NCBI GenBank assembly: GCA_035318505.1
Contig: DATHEQ010000472.1
Coordinates: 1-44,873, forward strand
DNA length: 44,873 nucleotides
Source of the DNA: DASWDH01 sp035318505
GTDB taxonomy: Bacteria; Myxococcota_A; Polyangia; Polyangiales; Polyangiaceae
Direction: 5' to 3'
This document shows positions 32,776 to 41,691 of this stretch, piece after piece. Below the pieces are notes generated by a model. It worked only from the letters and a program-made list of their open reading frames with translations. It was not told the origin of the DNA and ran no database searches. The position numbers and the translations under genes are program-made. Each line of letters opens with the position of its first letter. The stretch's first letter is position 1.

Positions 32776-34067
32776 TGGAGATCCTTTACCGCGCCGCCGC
32801 CAGGGGCCGGGACTGCAGACGCCTCGCTGCTGTGCCGGAGCTTAAAGCCAAGCGCACCCCACCCTGTCGCGAATATGGGGCTCAGATGCAGGCCATAGCG
32901 CGCGGTGCCGAAGAATACGGCGCACACAGCGAGTTTCGTAGCGACGAGATAGAGAAGAAATCGATACTGGCGATTGCGGCAGATGAGAACGACGCCGAGA
33001 ATTCCACCTGCTACAAAGAGCACGTCAACGATTAGTAGAGTCCCTTTGACGGCAAGGATCCCGAACCGCCGTCCGTGCACGGCGTCTCGAAATGCCATCG
33101 AGTAGACCGGCAGGCTTTCGGTGTGACTGCCGACCAAGGTACGAAAAACGCGACCGAGACTACTCTTGAAATAATATCCCGGGTGCTGCGAAATCATTTC
33201 TCGGGCCTCGGCGGTGAGGCACGCGTCGTTGGCCTTCGGATTACCCGGTCTGGCGCAGCGGGCTTCGGCCGCCACGAACGCAGGCTCCGTGAACTCTGTC
33301 AGCTCCGGCTCGTGGGCAGAGATCCACAATGCTCGGCCGGAGCGGGTCGTCAGCGGAATGAACTGCTGAAAGGCGAGGGCATTGCGAATCGCCCAGGGCG
33401 AAATCACCAAAGAAAAGACCGCCGCGCTCACTACCGCCGTCCTCACCAATCGACCACGTCCAGCTAGAATCGTTGGCAGAGCCAACCAGAGGAAGAACTC
33501 GGGTTTGATGAGCGTGAGGAGTCCGCAGGCTGCGCCTCCGCCAGCAGCCCATGCCACTGTGCGCGACGGGCGAAGGATAACGGCAAAGAAGCCAATTTGG
33601 GCGGCCAGAAGCAGGGTCTCAGCGTTCAAAACTCCGGGATAGATGAACCACGCGGGAAAAAACGCCAGAGCCAGAAACGCAATCGCCGCGGGACGCGTTC
33701 CACAATTACGCCGGACGATGAAGAAGAGCCCGCAGGCGGAAATGGCGATAAGCATGCACTGGATAAAGTAAACCGCCCACAGTCGGTGGCCGAACACTGC
33801 ATAAATGCCCGCCAACAAGAATGAATAGCCGGGCATCAGAGAGACTTCTGGTTCGGGTCCCGCACGAAACCCCCTGCCATCGAGGAGATGCTGCGCGGAG
33901 ACGTCGTAAAAGAGGGCGTCGGCAACGACCGGCATGGTCGGCCCTATGGCGATGACTGCCAAGTGAGCGCCAAACACCATCGCTCCCGCCGCGCCCGCCC
34001 GGAAGAGCTCCGAAGAGAAACGCCTCACTCTTGAAAGATACGGAGAATCGCGAGCACGCTCATTCAT
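32772..34067 (-). CDS. GT39-like polytopic glycosyltransferase
   Basis: A 431-residue membrane protein with about ten helices. After the first helix, VVADALFYDVSAQHLLDGRG provides the acidic catalytic loop, followed by SLMPGYSFLLAGIYAVFGH. RNALAFQQFIPLTTRSGRAL and the loop after it match GT-C enzymes of the PMT/ArnT type. It should use the polyprenyl-P-sugar made by the coupled GT2. The start is uncertain: ATG 34067 has AGGAGG only 1 base away, whereas a 12-codon leader ORF (34063-34025) has ideal spacing and its stop overlaps an in-frame GTG at 34028, which would give 418 residues. Confidence 0.8.
   Translation of the reverse strand: MNERARDSPYLSRVRRFSSELFRAGAAGAMVFGAHLAVIAIGPTMPVVADALFYDVSAQHLLDGRGFRAGPEPEVSLMPGYSFLLAGIYAVFGHRLWAVYFIQCMLIAISACGLFFIVRRNCGTRPAAIAFLALAFFPAWFIYPGVLNAETLLLAAQIGFFAVILRPSRTVAWAAGGGAACGLLTLIKPEFFLWLALPTILAGRGRLVRTAVVSAAVFSLVISPWAIRNALAFQQFIPLTTRSGRALWISAHEPELTEFTEPAFVAAEARCARPGNPKANDACLTAEAREMISQHPGYYFKSSLGRVFRTLVGSHTESLPVYSMAFRDAVHGRRFGILAVKGTLLIVDVLFVAGGILGVVLICRNRQYRFLLYLVATKLAVCAVFFGTARYGLHLSPIFATGWGALGFKLRHSSEASAVPAPGGGAVKDLQ
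34025..34063 (-). CDS. Possible 12-codon leader ORF ahead of the GT39-like gene
   Basis: ATG 34063, translation MSVLAILRIFQE, stop 34025. An AGGAGG at 34069-34074 lies 5 bases upstream, the ideal distance, and the TGA overlaps GTG 34028 of the main gene (GTGA). Either a coupled leader peptide or a coincidence next to the true start at 34067. Confidence 0.35.
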   Translation of the reverse strand: MSVLAILRIFQE

Positions 34068-34101
34068 CCCTCCTGCACGGTGCAGGCCGAACCTGAATCA
34101 T

Positions 34102-35043
34102 TCACGCGGTCGTCCGGGTCCTGAAATAATCGACCGTCCTGGCAAGGCCGGCCTCGAGTGCAATGGTTGGAAGCCATTCCAGCAGCTCTCGAGCACGGGT
34201 GATGTCCGGCCGCCGCTGTCGCGGATCGTCAATCGGAAGGTCGTGGTACTCGATTCTGCTGCTCGACCCTGTGAGCTTCAGTACTTTCTCCGCCAACTCA
34301 CCGATCGTGAATTCCGTAGGATTGCCCAGGTTCACCGGCGTCGTGACGTCGGACGCCATGAGCCTTATGAGACCATCGACGAGGTCATCCACGTAGCAGA
34401 ACGAGCGCGTCTGCTCACCACGGCCATAGATGGTCAGTGGGTTGCCGCGCAATGCTTGAACGATGAAATTGGAGACCACGCGGCCGTCATTCTCATTCAT
34501 TCTCGGTCCGTACGTATTGAAAATTCGGGCGATCCGCACGCCAACTCCATATTGCTGGGCGTAAGCGATAGCGAGCGCTTCCGCACATCGTTTGCCCTCG
34601 TCGTAGCATGCGCGCGGCCCGATCGGATTCACGTTACCCCAGTACGTCTCCACTTGCGGATGCACTCGAGCGTCCCCGTACACCTCGCTCGTCGAAGCAA
34701 TGAGAAGTTTTGCACGGACCTCGCGTGCGAGATCCAGCGCGTGAAGCGTTCCCTCTACTGTCGTGCGGATCGTACGCACCGGGTTGCGCTGGTAGTGGAT
34801 GGGGGAGGCAGGACAGGCCAGGTGGAAGACTTCGTCGACCTCGACGATCATCCGCTCGCAAACATCGTGTCGCACGAATTCGAACGCGTGACGGTCGAGG
34901 AGATGATCGACGTTCTCCCTCGAGCCGGTGAACAGGTTATCGAGGCATATGACCTCGTTACCTTCCTTGATCAGCCGCTCGCATAGGTGCGAGCCAAGAA
35001 ACCCCGCCCCGCCGGTTACGAGAATTCGCTTTCGCCGCTTCAT
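34102..35043 (-). CDS. uxs: UDP-glucuronate decarboxylase (UDP-xylose synthase)-like SDR
   Basis: A 313-residue extended SDR close to bacterial UDP-xylose synthase. It has TGGAGFLG at 10-17, HLACPASPIHYQRNPVRTIR, ASTSEVYGDARVHPQVETYW and Tyr147-DEG-Lys151 in ACYDEGKRCAE. RIARIFNTYGPRM and GEQTRSFCYVDDLVDG complete the pattern. The HLACPASPxHYQ and YDEGKR signatures are characteristic of the decarboxylase group that turns UDP-glucuronate into UDP-xylose. It would supply xylose, or with later enzymes another pentose, to the polysaccharide. It is upstream of and in line with the GT39-like operon, 34 bp away. GC-rich neighbours and codon use look the same. Confidence 0.87.
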   Translation of the reverse strand: MKRRKRILVTGGAGFLGSHLCERLIKEGNEVICLDNLFTGSRENVDHLLDRHAFEFVRHDVCERMIVEVDEVFHLACPASPIHYQRNPVRTIRTTVEGTLHALDLAREVRAKLLIASTSEVYGDARVHPQVETYWGNVNPIGPRACYDEGKRCAEALAIAYAQQYGVGVRIARIFNTYGPRMNENDGRVVSNFIVQALRGNPLTIYGRGEQTRSFCYVDDLVDGLIRLMASDVTTPVNLGNPTEFTIGELAEKVLKLTGSSSRIEYHDLPIDDPRQRRPDITRARELLEWLPTIALEAGLARTVDYFRTRTTA

Positions 35044-35346
35044 TTTACCGGTTTCCGTTCATGCGCTTTACCATCCCCTTCCCGAAGCCTCCTCCCGAAC
35101 CGCTTGGTGGCCCAACGACCACAGAAACGTGCGGGCACTCTACCACCAGGTCAACATCCTCGACAAGACGGGCGTCGGCAAGCCGCCTCAGTCGCGACTT
35201 CCTGGATTGGTCCGCGATTGGAGCGAATAGGGCCGAGTCGATAAGCGTCACAATCGCACCAATTCCTAGTGAATCGCTGCTCCAACACTCGCAACGAATC
35301 CGATCGCTGGAGCTCCTTGGTACCGGCGTCAAGGCGCATCACTTGT
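35044..35346. other. Intergenic, nothing recognised
   Basis: About 300 bases between the start of the decarboxylase gene and the 3' end of the dead GT. No open frame with a recognisable product and no clear repeat or terminator. It should hold the promoter of the minus-strand uxs operon, but no convincing boxes are seen. Confidence 0.45.
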
Positions 35347-36329
35347 TCACGGGCCATGCGCTGGGCCCTTCCAATCGCTGACAAATGCCTCGACGCTTGG
35401 CAGGTTGGACGTAATGTTGTCGGGAGTGTTCGGCAACACGAGTAAAAAATATGCGCCATCGGGACAATCCGTATCGGTAACGCCCGTCACTGTAGGAATG
35501 CCAAGCGCAAGGTCTGCCTCACCTTGAGTGGGCTCGCTTCCCAGGCCTTCTTTTGATGGGCGGACAAGGTGCCCATGCCAATGTCATGACGCCAGCACAC
35601 GCTGGTATTTCATCGCGTCCAATATTCCATGAGCGTTGACGTTGGGGGGAACTGGAGACTCGAGATCGTCCGCAGTCATACCGATCAAATCGAACGTCCA
35701 GCCCGGACGCAGTCGCGCAAGATCCAAAATCTTGGATGCGCCGTGCCATTTCGCGCATCGTTTTGCGCCGAGGAAGAACCCGAATCCTTCGTGCTTGGTG
35801 CAGGCAACGGCTCGAAGCGCGAAAGGTCGATACCGTTCGCGATCACGGTGGTCGGAAGACCGTAACGGGCAAAGGGGCGAAGGTTCGCAAGCTCGTGAGA
35901 ACGGCGACAGCCCGGCGGCACGCCGGACGAAGCCACCGCGTGATATTGCCCGGTATAGCCAATAGTATGCCTGTCGCAGCGGTAGTTGCCGGGCTTCCGC
36001 TACGTCGTCCCCATTGAGTTCGAGAAACGTTGCCCATCGCTCCATGACCTTGCCTAGCTGGGGAGAAAGAGCCATTGTCGTAGATAGAGAAATCGGGGTC
36101 GAAGCTTTCGATGGCCCGGGTTATGCGCTGCAGAGAACGCCATCGGTCCAGCCGACTCGTCCCAATCGACGAAGATCTCTGCTGGCTCAATTTCTCCAAC
36201 CAGGCCGTTCGACAGTCGCATCTCGCGGCGATGAAGAGTCGCACGCTGACTCCCATCGACCGCCAGCGTCGAAGCATCGCCCCGATTTTTCTTCGAACCC
36301 CGTCCCCCGCGGATTCTTGGCGGCGTCAT
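35347..36329 (-). pseudogene. Glycosyltransferase pseudogene (GT4-like), several frameshifts
   Basis: Reading across frames gives a continuous GT. Segments in order are GVRRKIGAMLRRWRSMGVSV, AIESFDPDFSIYDNGSFSP, VMERWATFLELNGDDVAEAR, VRRAAGL, SHELANLRPFARYGLPTTVI, ANGIDLSRFEPLPAPSTK, WHGASKILDLARLRPGWTFD, DIGMGTLSAHQKKAWEASPL, KVRQTLALGIPTVTGVTDTD and LPNTPDNITSNLPSVEAF. At least five frame changes occur. WHG, NGID and LKVR motifs place it in the same subfamily as the intact GT at 14.4-15.5 kb. Its ATG (36329) overlaps the stop of the dead amidotransferase (ATGA), so the two were once a coupled pair. Confidence 0.85.
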
Positions 36330-37458
36330 GCTGTTGACCGACGAAGTCTGCCGAGCAGACCACGGCTGTGATGCCATGTGCCGAGCAAGGTTCGTGCGAG
36401 GCGTTCGTCGGTAGCGTATGCGTCGTGCGGCCTGACCGGTGCGCGCATGATCGCCGCAAACTCCGATTCGGTGAGCCCCAGTTTCTTGATGACGAAGTCG
36501 CGATCCGCCTTGAGCGCCTCAGGATCATAGGGATCTCGTTGCAGCTCGGCGATTGCTTCTTCCCGGCCATCTGGGCGGAGCAGATCAGTCTCGCAAAATG
36601 GATAGAACGCTTGTCTCTCCCGAATTTTGTCGGGAGAATACACCCTTGGTAGAATCGCGTGAAAATTGACTCACAATGCTTCCCGCCGTAGGAGCGCCAA
36701 CCAACGTCCCTCTCGAGAGCGCGAATGGCTTCCGCCTTAACGTACGGGAAATAGGAAAGAAACTGCACATGGTGGATGCCCAGCATGCGTCGATGAGCCC
36801 ACATCGAAACAGTACTCAGGGTCGGGAACGTCTGATGCGACCCGCCCGTGCGCGCGACCGATTGCGGGGGTCGGTCTTCCGATGGTTCCACCCCGGGGGC
36901 AGGCAACACTCGGTTGCAATGTTGTCACTGGTGAGGATATACGAAATCCTGTGCTTTCTTGCCTGTTGGTACATTCCGGCGAGGATGGCATGATCAGTGG
37001 GCAATTCGATGTCGACAACGGACGCCCGCAGAAACGCGAGCTGCAGAGACTTGAACTGTTGCCAATCGATAACATGCGTTTCGAGATCGACGTCGAGCTT
37101 GCGCACGAGATTCGCGATATTCGTGACGGCGAGCTCGGAATTCCAGCCGTTGTCTACATGCACGGCGAGTGGCCGCAGTCCCTGCTGCTTCGCCAGGCAG
37201 AGAGCGTAGGAGCTGTCGACGCCGCCGCTCAGACCGATGACGCAATCGTAATGGCGCCCCAGAGCGGCGTGCCGAACATTGTCGAGGAGCCTTTGAAGGC
37301 ACTTCCCCCTCGTCGCAGGCGCATATTGCTCTTGCGCGCTGAGGGGATCGTACTCGCGGCAGAAGTACAGAGACCGCCTGAGTCGAGGAAATCCCCGGCA
37401 CACTTGCGTCTAGGACGCAGCGGACACAGGCCTGAGGATTCACCACGCTCGCCTTCAT
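36326..37458 (-). pseudogene. N-acetyl sugar amidotransferase (WbpG-type) pseudogene
   Basis: The minus strand starts MKASVVNPQACVRCVLDASV (first CxxC). After a shift it gives YDCVIGLSGGVDSSYALCLA (PP-loop intact), LRPLAVHVDNGWNSELAVTN, THVIDWQQFKSLQLAFLRAS and DNIATECCLPPGWNHRKTDP. After another it gives VGWRSYGGKHCESIFTRFYQ, then KIRERQAFYPFCETDLLRPD and FVIKKLGLTESEFAAIMRAP to a stop at 36326. At least three frame changes are needed. Segment by segment it parallels the intact gene at 12.1-13.3 kb but is clearly diverged, so it is not a recent duplication. Confidence 0.88.
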
Positions 37459-37599
37459 TTGATCTGTCGATCCGCACCCCTGAAAACTTGTACCGATACG
37501 GTTCCTTTTGGTCAAGCAGGCGGACGGCGCGCACCCATGCTCCCACTCAGAATGCACCTCACGCCCAATCGTCGGCCCCGTAAAGAAAGCCCCTTCATC

Positions 37600-38865
37600 G
37601 TGTCGAACACTCTTGGATCACCGACACTCTATCTGACCTATACCGGATTAACGGAGCCGCTCGGCAAGAGCCAAGTGCTTCCGTACGTCATTGGACTCGG
37701 CGGTCGAGGTTATAACGTCCACGTCCTCAGCTTTGAAAAATCGGAGACGCCCCTCACGTTCGCCAAGTGGAACGCCCCAGAGGTGCGCTCCTTTGCGTTG
37801 CGGTACCACAAATGGCCGAGCATTCCCGCCACGGCTCTGGACGTCGCACAGGGGATGGCCGCCACAGCCCTGTTCGATCTTCTCGGCGGAATCAAGCTTG
37901 TCCATGTCCGCTCCTACGTACCAGCGCTCATGGCACTACCGTGGACGCGGTTTCGCGATTTGCCGTTCTTGTTCGACATGCGCGGCCTGTGGCCGGACGA
38001 ACGCATCGAGAGCGGAGCCTGGCGACGCGAAGATCCCAGCTATCGCGCCGCCAAGCATATCGAGCGAATACTGCTTCGACAATCGACAGCCGTCACGGTC
38101 CTTACCGAATCGATGCGCCGCTACCTGCGTGAGGAGTATCCCCACAGGAGCGAGATTCGGGCTCCTATCTGGGTCATTCCGACTTGCACTGACCTCGAGC
38201 TGTTTCGTCCGGATGCTCCTCCTCACGTGGAAACCGCCAACGCGCTGGGGTCGGCGCGGGTACTTGCGTATATCGGTTCACTCAGCGGCAGGTACCTTCC
38301 CGAAGAGATGGCCAAATTTTATCTCTACTGGCGCAAGCCGAGTATTCCTTCCCGGTTTCTCGTCGTCTCGAGACAGGCACCCGCGAGCATCCGAGCGATC
38401 CTGAGCTCGGCAGGAGCAGAGAGTGAGCTCGTCCATTGCACGGCGGACCGGCAGGAGGTTCCAGGCTTGTTGCGATGCGCCAACGCCGGGATTTTCCTCT
38501 ATCGTGAGGGGCTTTCCACCCGCGGCACTTCTCCTACGAAAGCGGGCGAAATGCTGGCCTGCGGTTTACCCGTTGCAGGCAACGCCGTCGGCGACGTCGA
38601 TCGAATTCTTCGCGGCAGCGGCGCCGGCGTTATCGTCCATGGAACCGACGACGGGAGCCTGGCTGCGGCAGCTGCCGAACTTTCAGCGCTCGAAAGCGAG
38701 CCTGATACCTCCGTCCGGGCGCGCAGATTGGCAGAGACTTGGTTTTCTCTTCAGCGCGGCATCGACGCCTATGCGGCACTCTACGAGGCAATCATGATGG
38801 GAGGGTCGGGCCAGCTCGGCGACGCCACGTGGCCCAACCACGAAATGGCCAAGCCACCGCAGTGA
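37600..38865 (+). CDS. Glycosyltransferase family 4-like
   Basis: The chosen GTG (37600) gives a 421-residue enzyme beginning a few residues before PTLYLTYTGLTEPLGKSQVL, the usual first strand. ATG 37552 and ATG 37537 are alternatives, but their extra residues are polar and overlap the 5' end of the dead amidotransferase on the other strand. Other landmarks are LVHVRSYVPALMAL, LPFLFDMRGLWPDERIE, VTVLTESMRRYL, WVIPTCTDLELF, RVLAYIGSLSGRYLPEEMAK and SPTKAGEMLACGLPVAGNAV. It is related to the GT at 7.9-9.2 kb. It stands alone on the plus strand and converges with the sulfatase-like gene 18 bp away. Confidence 0.85.
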   Translation: MSNTLGSPTLYLTYTGLTEPLGKSQVLPYVIGLGGRGYNVHVLSFEKSETPLTFAKWNAPEVRSFALRYHKWPSIPATALDVAQGMAATALFDLLGGIKLVHVRSYVPALMALPWTRFRDLPFLFDMRGLWPDERIESGAWRREDPSYRAAKHIERILLRQSTAVTVLTESMRRYLREEYPHRSEIRAPIWVIPTCTDLELFRPDAPPHVETANALGSARVLAYIGSLSGRYLPEEMAKFYLYWRKPSIPSRFLVVSRQAPASIRAILSSAGAESELVHCTADRQEVPGLLRCANAGIFLYREGLSTRGTSPTKAGEMLACGLPVAGNAVGDVDRILRGSGAGVIVHGTDDGSLAAAAAELSALESEPDTSVRARRLAETWFSLQRGIDAYAALYEAIMMGGSGQLGDATWPNHEMAKPPQ

Positions 38866-38883
38866 TCCACCTCATAATTGAAT

Positions 38884-40866
38884 TCAAAAAGTCGCACCAT
38901 CCGCGCGCAGGCCAGTGTGGATGTTGAAGTAGTGCTTGAGCAACGCCATCCGTTGCGCTGACAATACGGTGTCACGGTCGCGAAGGTTCAGTCGCTCTTC
39001 CGGGTCCTTCGTCAAGTCGTAAACTTCCTCCCAGTTGCGACTCCAGTTCACCGTCGCTTTGAAACCGTCGGGGAAGACCAAGCCATAGTTGACGCGCGAC
39101 TGTAGCGGAATGGGCCGATTCTTCGGCCCGCTCAATCCGGTGAGTGCCGGCCGCAAAGTTTCGCCCATGAAGTCGGAGGGCCACGCCAGACCGAAGAGGT
39201 CGAGAATGGTCGGGCCGAGGTCGAGCAGCGAAACCGGCTCCGAGACTCGCCGGGGCGCGGCTCCGGATGATTTGATCATCAGGGGCACGCGAACGACCTC
39301 TTCGTAAACAGTATGCGCGTGGTCGTAATATCCGTGCTCACCGAAGAATTCGCCATGGTCAGCGGATAGGATGAGCACCGATCGGTTTGCGAACGGGGGC
39401 GCTTCGAGGGCGCGTCGAAGCGCACCCAGGGCCTTGTCGACGGTTTCGACCTCCCTCAGATACGAGTCATGGTCGTCGGTCCCCTTACCGCCGAGATCGT
39501 ACGGTGCGTGCGGATCCGAGAGGTGCGTATAGAAGAACATCGCGCGTTCTGGGCTCTCTCGGAGACAGGCCACCATCGCGCCCACGGCTTCTTGCGCCAC
39601 CACCAGATTAGCGCCCGATGCAGGCAGCATGATCCGCTCTTCAGAAAAGCCGCGGACGACCCCTCTCTTCTTCGAGGCTATTTCGTAATCAACCGCGAAA
39701 TTGATCGTCCGAACGCCGTTGCCGGTCAAAATCGCGGGGAAATAGGGTCCCTCGTAAGTTTCAATCGAGGAGTAGAGCTTCGTCCAAGGTAGACGGGAAA
39801 ATAGTTTCCCCGTGAAGATCGCCGCCAAGCTCGTTCGCGTGTCAGCCGCGGTGGATCGGGCTTGAGGGAAAAAGACGGATGCATTGCGAAGAGCAGTCAT
39901 CTGCGGAAAGCGTTCGCTATAGCGGTCATCGCGGAGCAAATCGGCGCGGAAGGCATCGACAGTTACGAGCACCACCACGGGATTCGGGGCGATGGGGGAG
40001 CTGTTGCTCGGACCGATGGTGCGGCCGGGAAGTCGAGGTTCGAACCAGGTAACCAGATCGTCCGGCACCGTCACCCGCGGCAACGCCGCCCGCTTCCAAA
40101 TGAGATCGCTCACTGGGCTCAGCAGAGCCGTATCGACACGCGCTAGCGCGATTTGCACCTCGGCGTCGGGTGCTCGCCAGATGGCGAGCGTCCCCGCGAT
40201 GGCGAGCATCGGCACGGACAGCCGTGCTCGTGTCACCATGTTGAACCATCGCGCCGGCAGCTCGAGTCCCACCAGGGCTGCACTCATGATGGCGGCGGCA
40301 AAGAGCGCGAGAAATGTATGGATCCCCGCATGTCCGCCTCGCAGGTATCGGAAGTTGCAGCCCACCAATAGGAGGGCAATGACGAGCGCGACGAGTCGTA
40401 ACTTTCGGAGCGCGAGCATCCGCCCCAGCACAGCCGCAAAGGGCACGCCGAGTGCAGCAACCGCCGCCAGCACGTACGGAATCGCACGAATTTGCCGACC
40501 CGCAATGCGCTCCCCCAGACCGACGAGATCGGGGGCGAGCGAGTGACTCCCGACGGCGATCGCCAACACTGCCAGCAGAGCGATGGCCCATATCCGCCGC
40601 GGCGCCGGAAGCCGCACAGCGATGAGGCCGAAGACGTAGGCCAGACTCGCCAATGCTGCATGATGGCCAAGATCATAGAGGATCTGCATGGCCCTGGTAT
40701 GCGCCGAGCCGTAATATAGGGGCCGCAGAGCCACGGCGAAGGCGTTGATAACTCCTAGCAGCAGCCATGGCGACATCGCCGCCAAGGCGGCATCGACTGG
40801 GATTGCACCAGAGTCGGTACGAGCGCGCTCGAGAGACATCCAAGATCTGCTTGCAGACCACGACAT
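38884..40866 (-). CDS. Membrane-anchored sulfatase-superfamily enzyme
   Basis: A 660-residue protein: about six to seven helices in residues 30-240, then a periplasmic alkaline-phosphatase/sulfatase-fold domain from about 290. VVVLVTVDAFRADLLRDD carries a metal-binding Asp. STAADTRTSLAAIFTGKLFS is the nucleophile region, with a Thr/Ser and no Cys-x-Pro-x-Arg sulfatase signature. YTHLSDPHAPYDLGG, then LILSADHGEFFGEHGYYDHA with metal-binding Asp-His, complete the active site. Lacking the formylglycine motif, it is more like the phosphoglycerol/phosphoethanolamine transferases of the superfamily than a true sulfatase. It may modify the polysaccharide or lipid A. The start is ATG 40866; ATG 40839 is an alternative. 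Confidence 0.78.
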   Translation of the reverse strand: MSWSASRSWMSLERARTDSGAIPVDAALAAMSPWLLLGVINAFAVALRPLYYGSAHTRAMQILYDLGHHAALASLAYVFGLIAVRLPAPRRIWAIALLAVLAIAVGSHSLAPDLVGLGERIAGRQIRAIPYVLAAVAALGVPFAAVLGRMLALRKLRLVALVIALLLVGCNFRYLRGGHAGIHTFLALFAAAIMSAALVGLELPARWFNMVTRARLSVPMLAIAGTLAIWRAPDAEVQIALARVDTALLSPVSDLIWKRAALPRVTVPDDLVTWFEPRLPGRTIGPSNSSPIAPNPVVVLVTVDAFRADLLRDDRYSERFPQMTALRNASVFFPQARSTAADTRTSLAAIFTGKLFSRLPWTKLYSSIETYEGPYFPAILTGNGVRTINFAVDYEIASKKRGVVRGFSEERIMLPASGANLVVAQEAVGAMVACLRESPERAMFFYTHLSDPHAPYDLGGKGTDDHDSYLREVETVDKALGALRRALEAPPFANRSVLILSADHGEFFGEHGYYDHAHTVYEEVVRVPLMIKSSGAAPRRVSEPVSLLDLGPTILDLFGLAWPSDFMGETLRPALTGLSGPKNRPIPLQSRVNYGLVFPDGFKATVNWSRNWEEVYDLTKDPEERLNLRDRDTVLSAQRMALLKHYFNIHTGLRADGATF

Positions 40867-40932
40867 CGAGAGACCCCATCTTAGCCCTGAAAACGCCAGG
40901 GATACTGCCTCATTTCGGGCCAGCGCGCGGCA

Positions 40933-41691
40933 CTAATGCAGTGATGCCAACTCCGCCGCGCTGAGGTAACTGATGAGCACCGCCCGATGCGGCCCCTGGT
41001 ACACGAAGCGGGCGCCCACCGCGATCCCTGAAAGCCTGCAGGCCCGGAACGCGGCCCGCATGTCCTCGACGCCGCTCGCGCCACCCGCAGCAACGAGCGG
41101 AACGTCCAACAGACCGTCGAAGGTCCGCAGCAGGTCGGAATCGAGTCCTAGGAGCGTCCCATCGCGGTCGACGCTCTGCAGCAAGATTTCCCCCGCTCCC
41201 GCCTCCACGAGACGCTGTGCCCACCGCACGGGGTCCTTCTGGGGCACGTCCACGCCGGCCTGGCTATGGACGGCATTGCCGCCGAGCAGCCTTTTCTTCA
41301 CGTCCACGACACCGACCACGCATTGCGCGCCGAACCGATCGCGGAGCTCACCGAGAAACGATATCCGTCGCAAGGCAGCAGTGTTGATGGCCACCTTCTC
41401 GATGCCCAGCTTTAGCAACGTTTGTACGTCGTCCGGACTGCGAACGCCGCCGCCGTAACAGACGGGCATGAATGCTTCGGTTGCGATCTGTTCGAGCAGC
41501 TTAAAATCGGGTTTCTTGCCTTCGCGACTGGCACCGATGTCGAGCAAGAAGAGCTCGTCGACCTCTTTCTCGTTGAAGATCTTGACGGCGTTGATTGGGT
41601 CGCCCACGTACTTCGGCTTGCGGAAGCGCTCGGTCTTGACCAACCGTCCGCGTTCCAAGAGCAAGCTTGGAATAATGCGCTTACGCAGCAT
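40933..41691 (-). CDS. hisF: HisF-like cyclase subunit of acetamidino-sugar amidotransferase (HisF2/WbuZ type)
   Basis: A 252-residue TIM-barrel protein from ATG 41691, which overlaps the HisH stop by 11 bp. It begins LRKRIIPSLLLERGRLVKTE, and has FLLDIGASREGKKPDFKLLE, VCYGGGVRSPDDVQTLL, GVVDVKKRLLGG and ILLQSVDRDGTLLG. The barrel is clearly HisF-like, but the first strand reads SLLLERGRLVK where histidine HisF has CLDVDxGRVVKG, so the catalytic Asp is missing. The SLLL form is typical of the HisF2/WbuZ group in O-antigen loci. It is expected to pair with HisH and WbpG to deliver ammonia for acetamidino formation. Confidence 0.87.
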   Translation of the reverse strand: MLRKRIIPSLLLERGRLVKTERFRKPKYVGDPINAVKIFNEKEVDELFLLDIGASREGKKPDFKLLEQIATEAFMPVCYGGGVRSPDDVQTLLKLGIEKVAINTAALRRISFLGELRDRFGAQCVVGVVDVKKRLLGGNAVHSQAGVDVPQKDPVRWAQRLVEAGAGEILLQSVDRDGTLLGLDSDLLRTFDGLLDVPLVAAGGASGVEDMRAAFRACRLSGIAVGARFVYQGPHRAVLISYLSAAELASLH

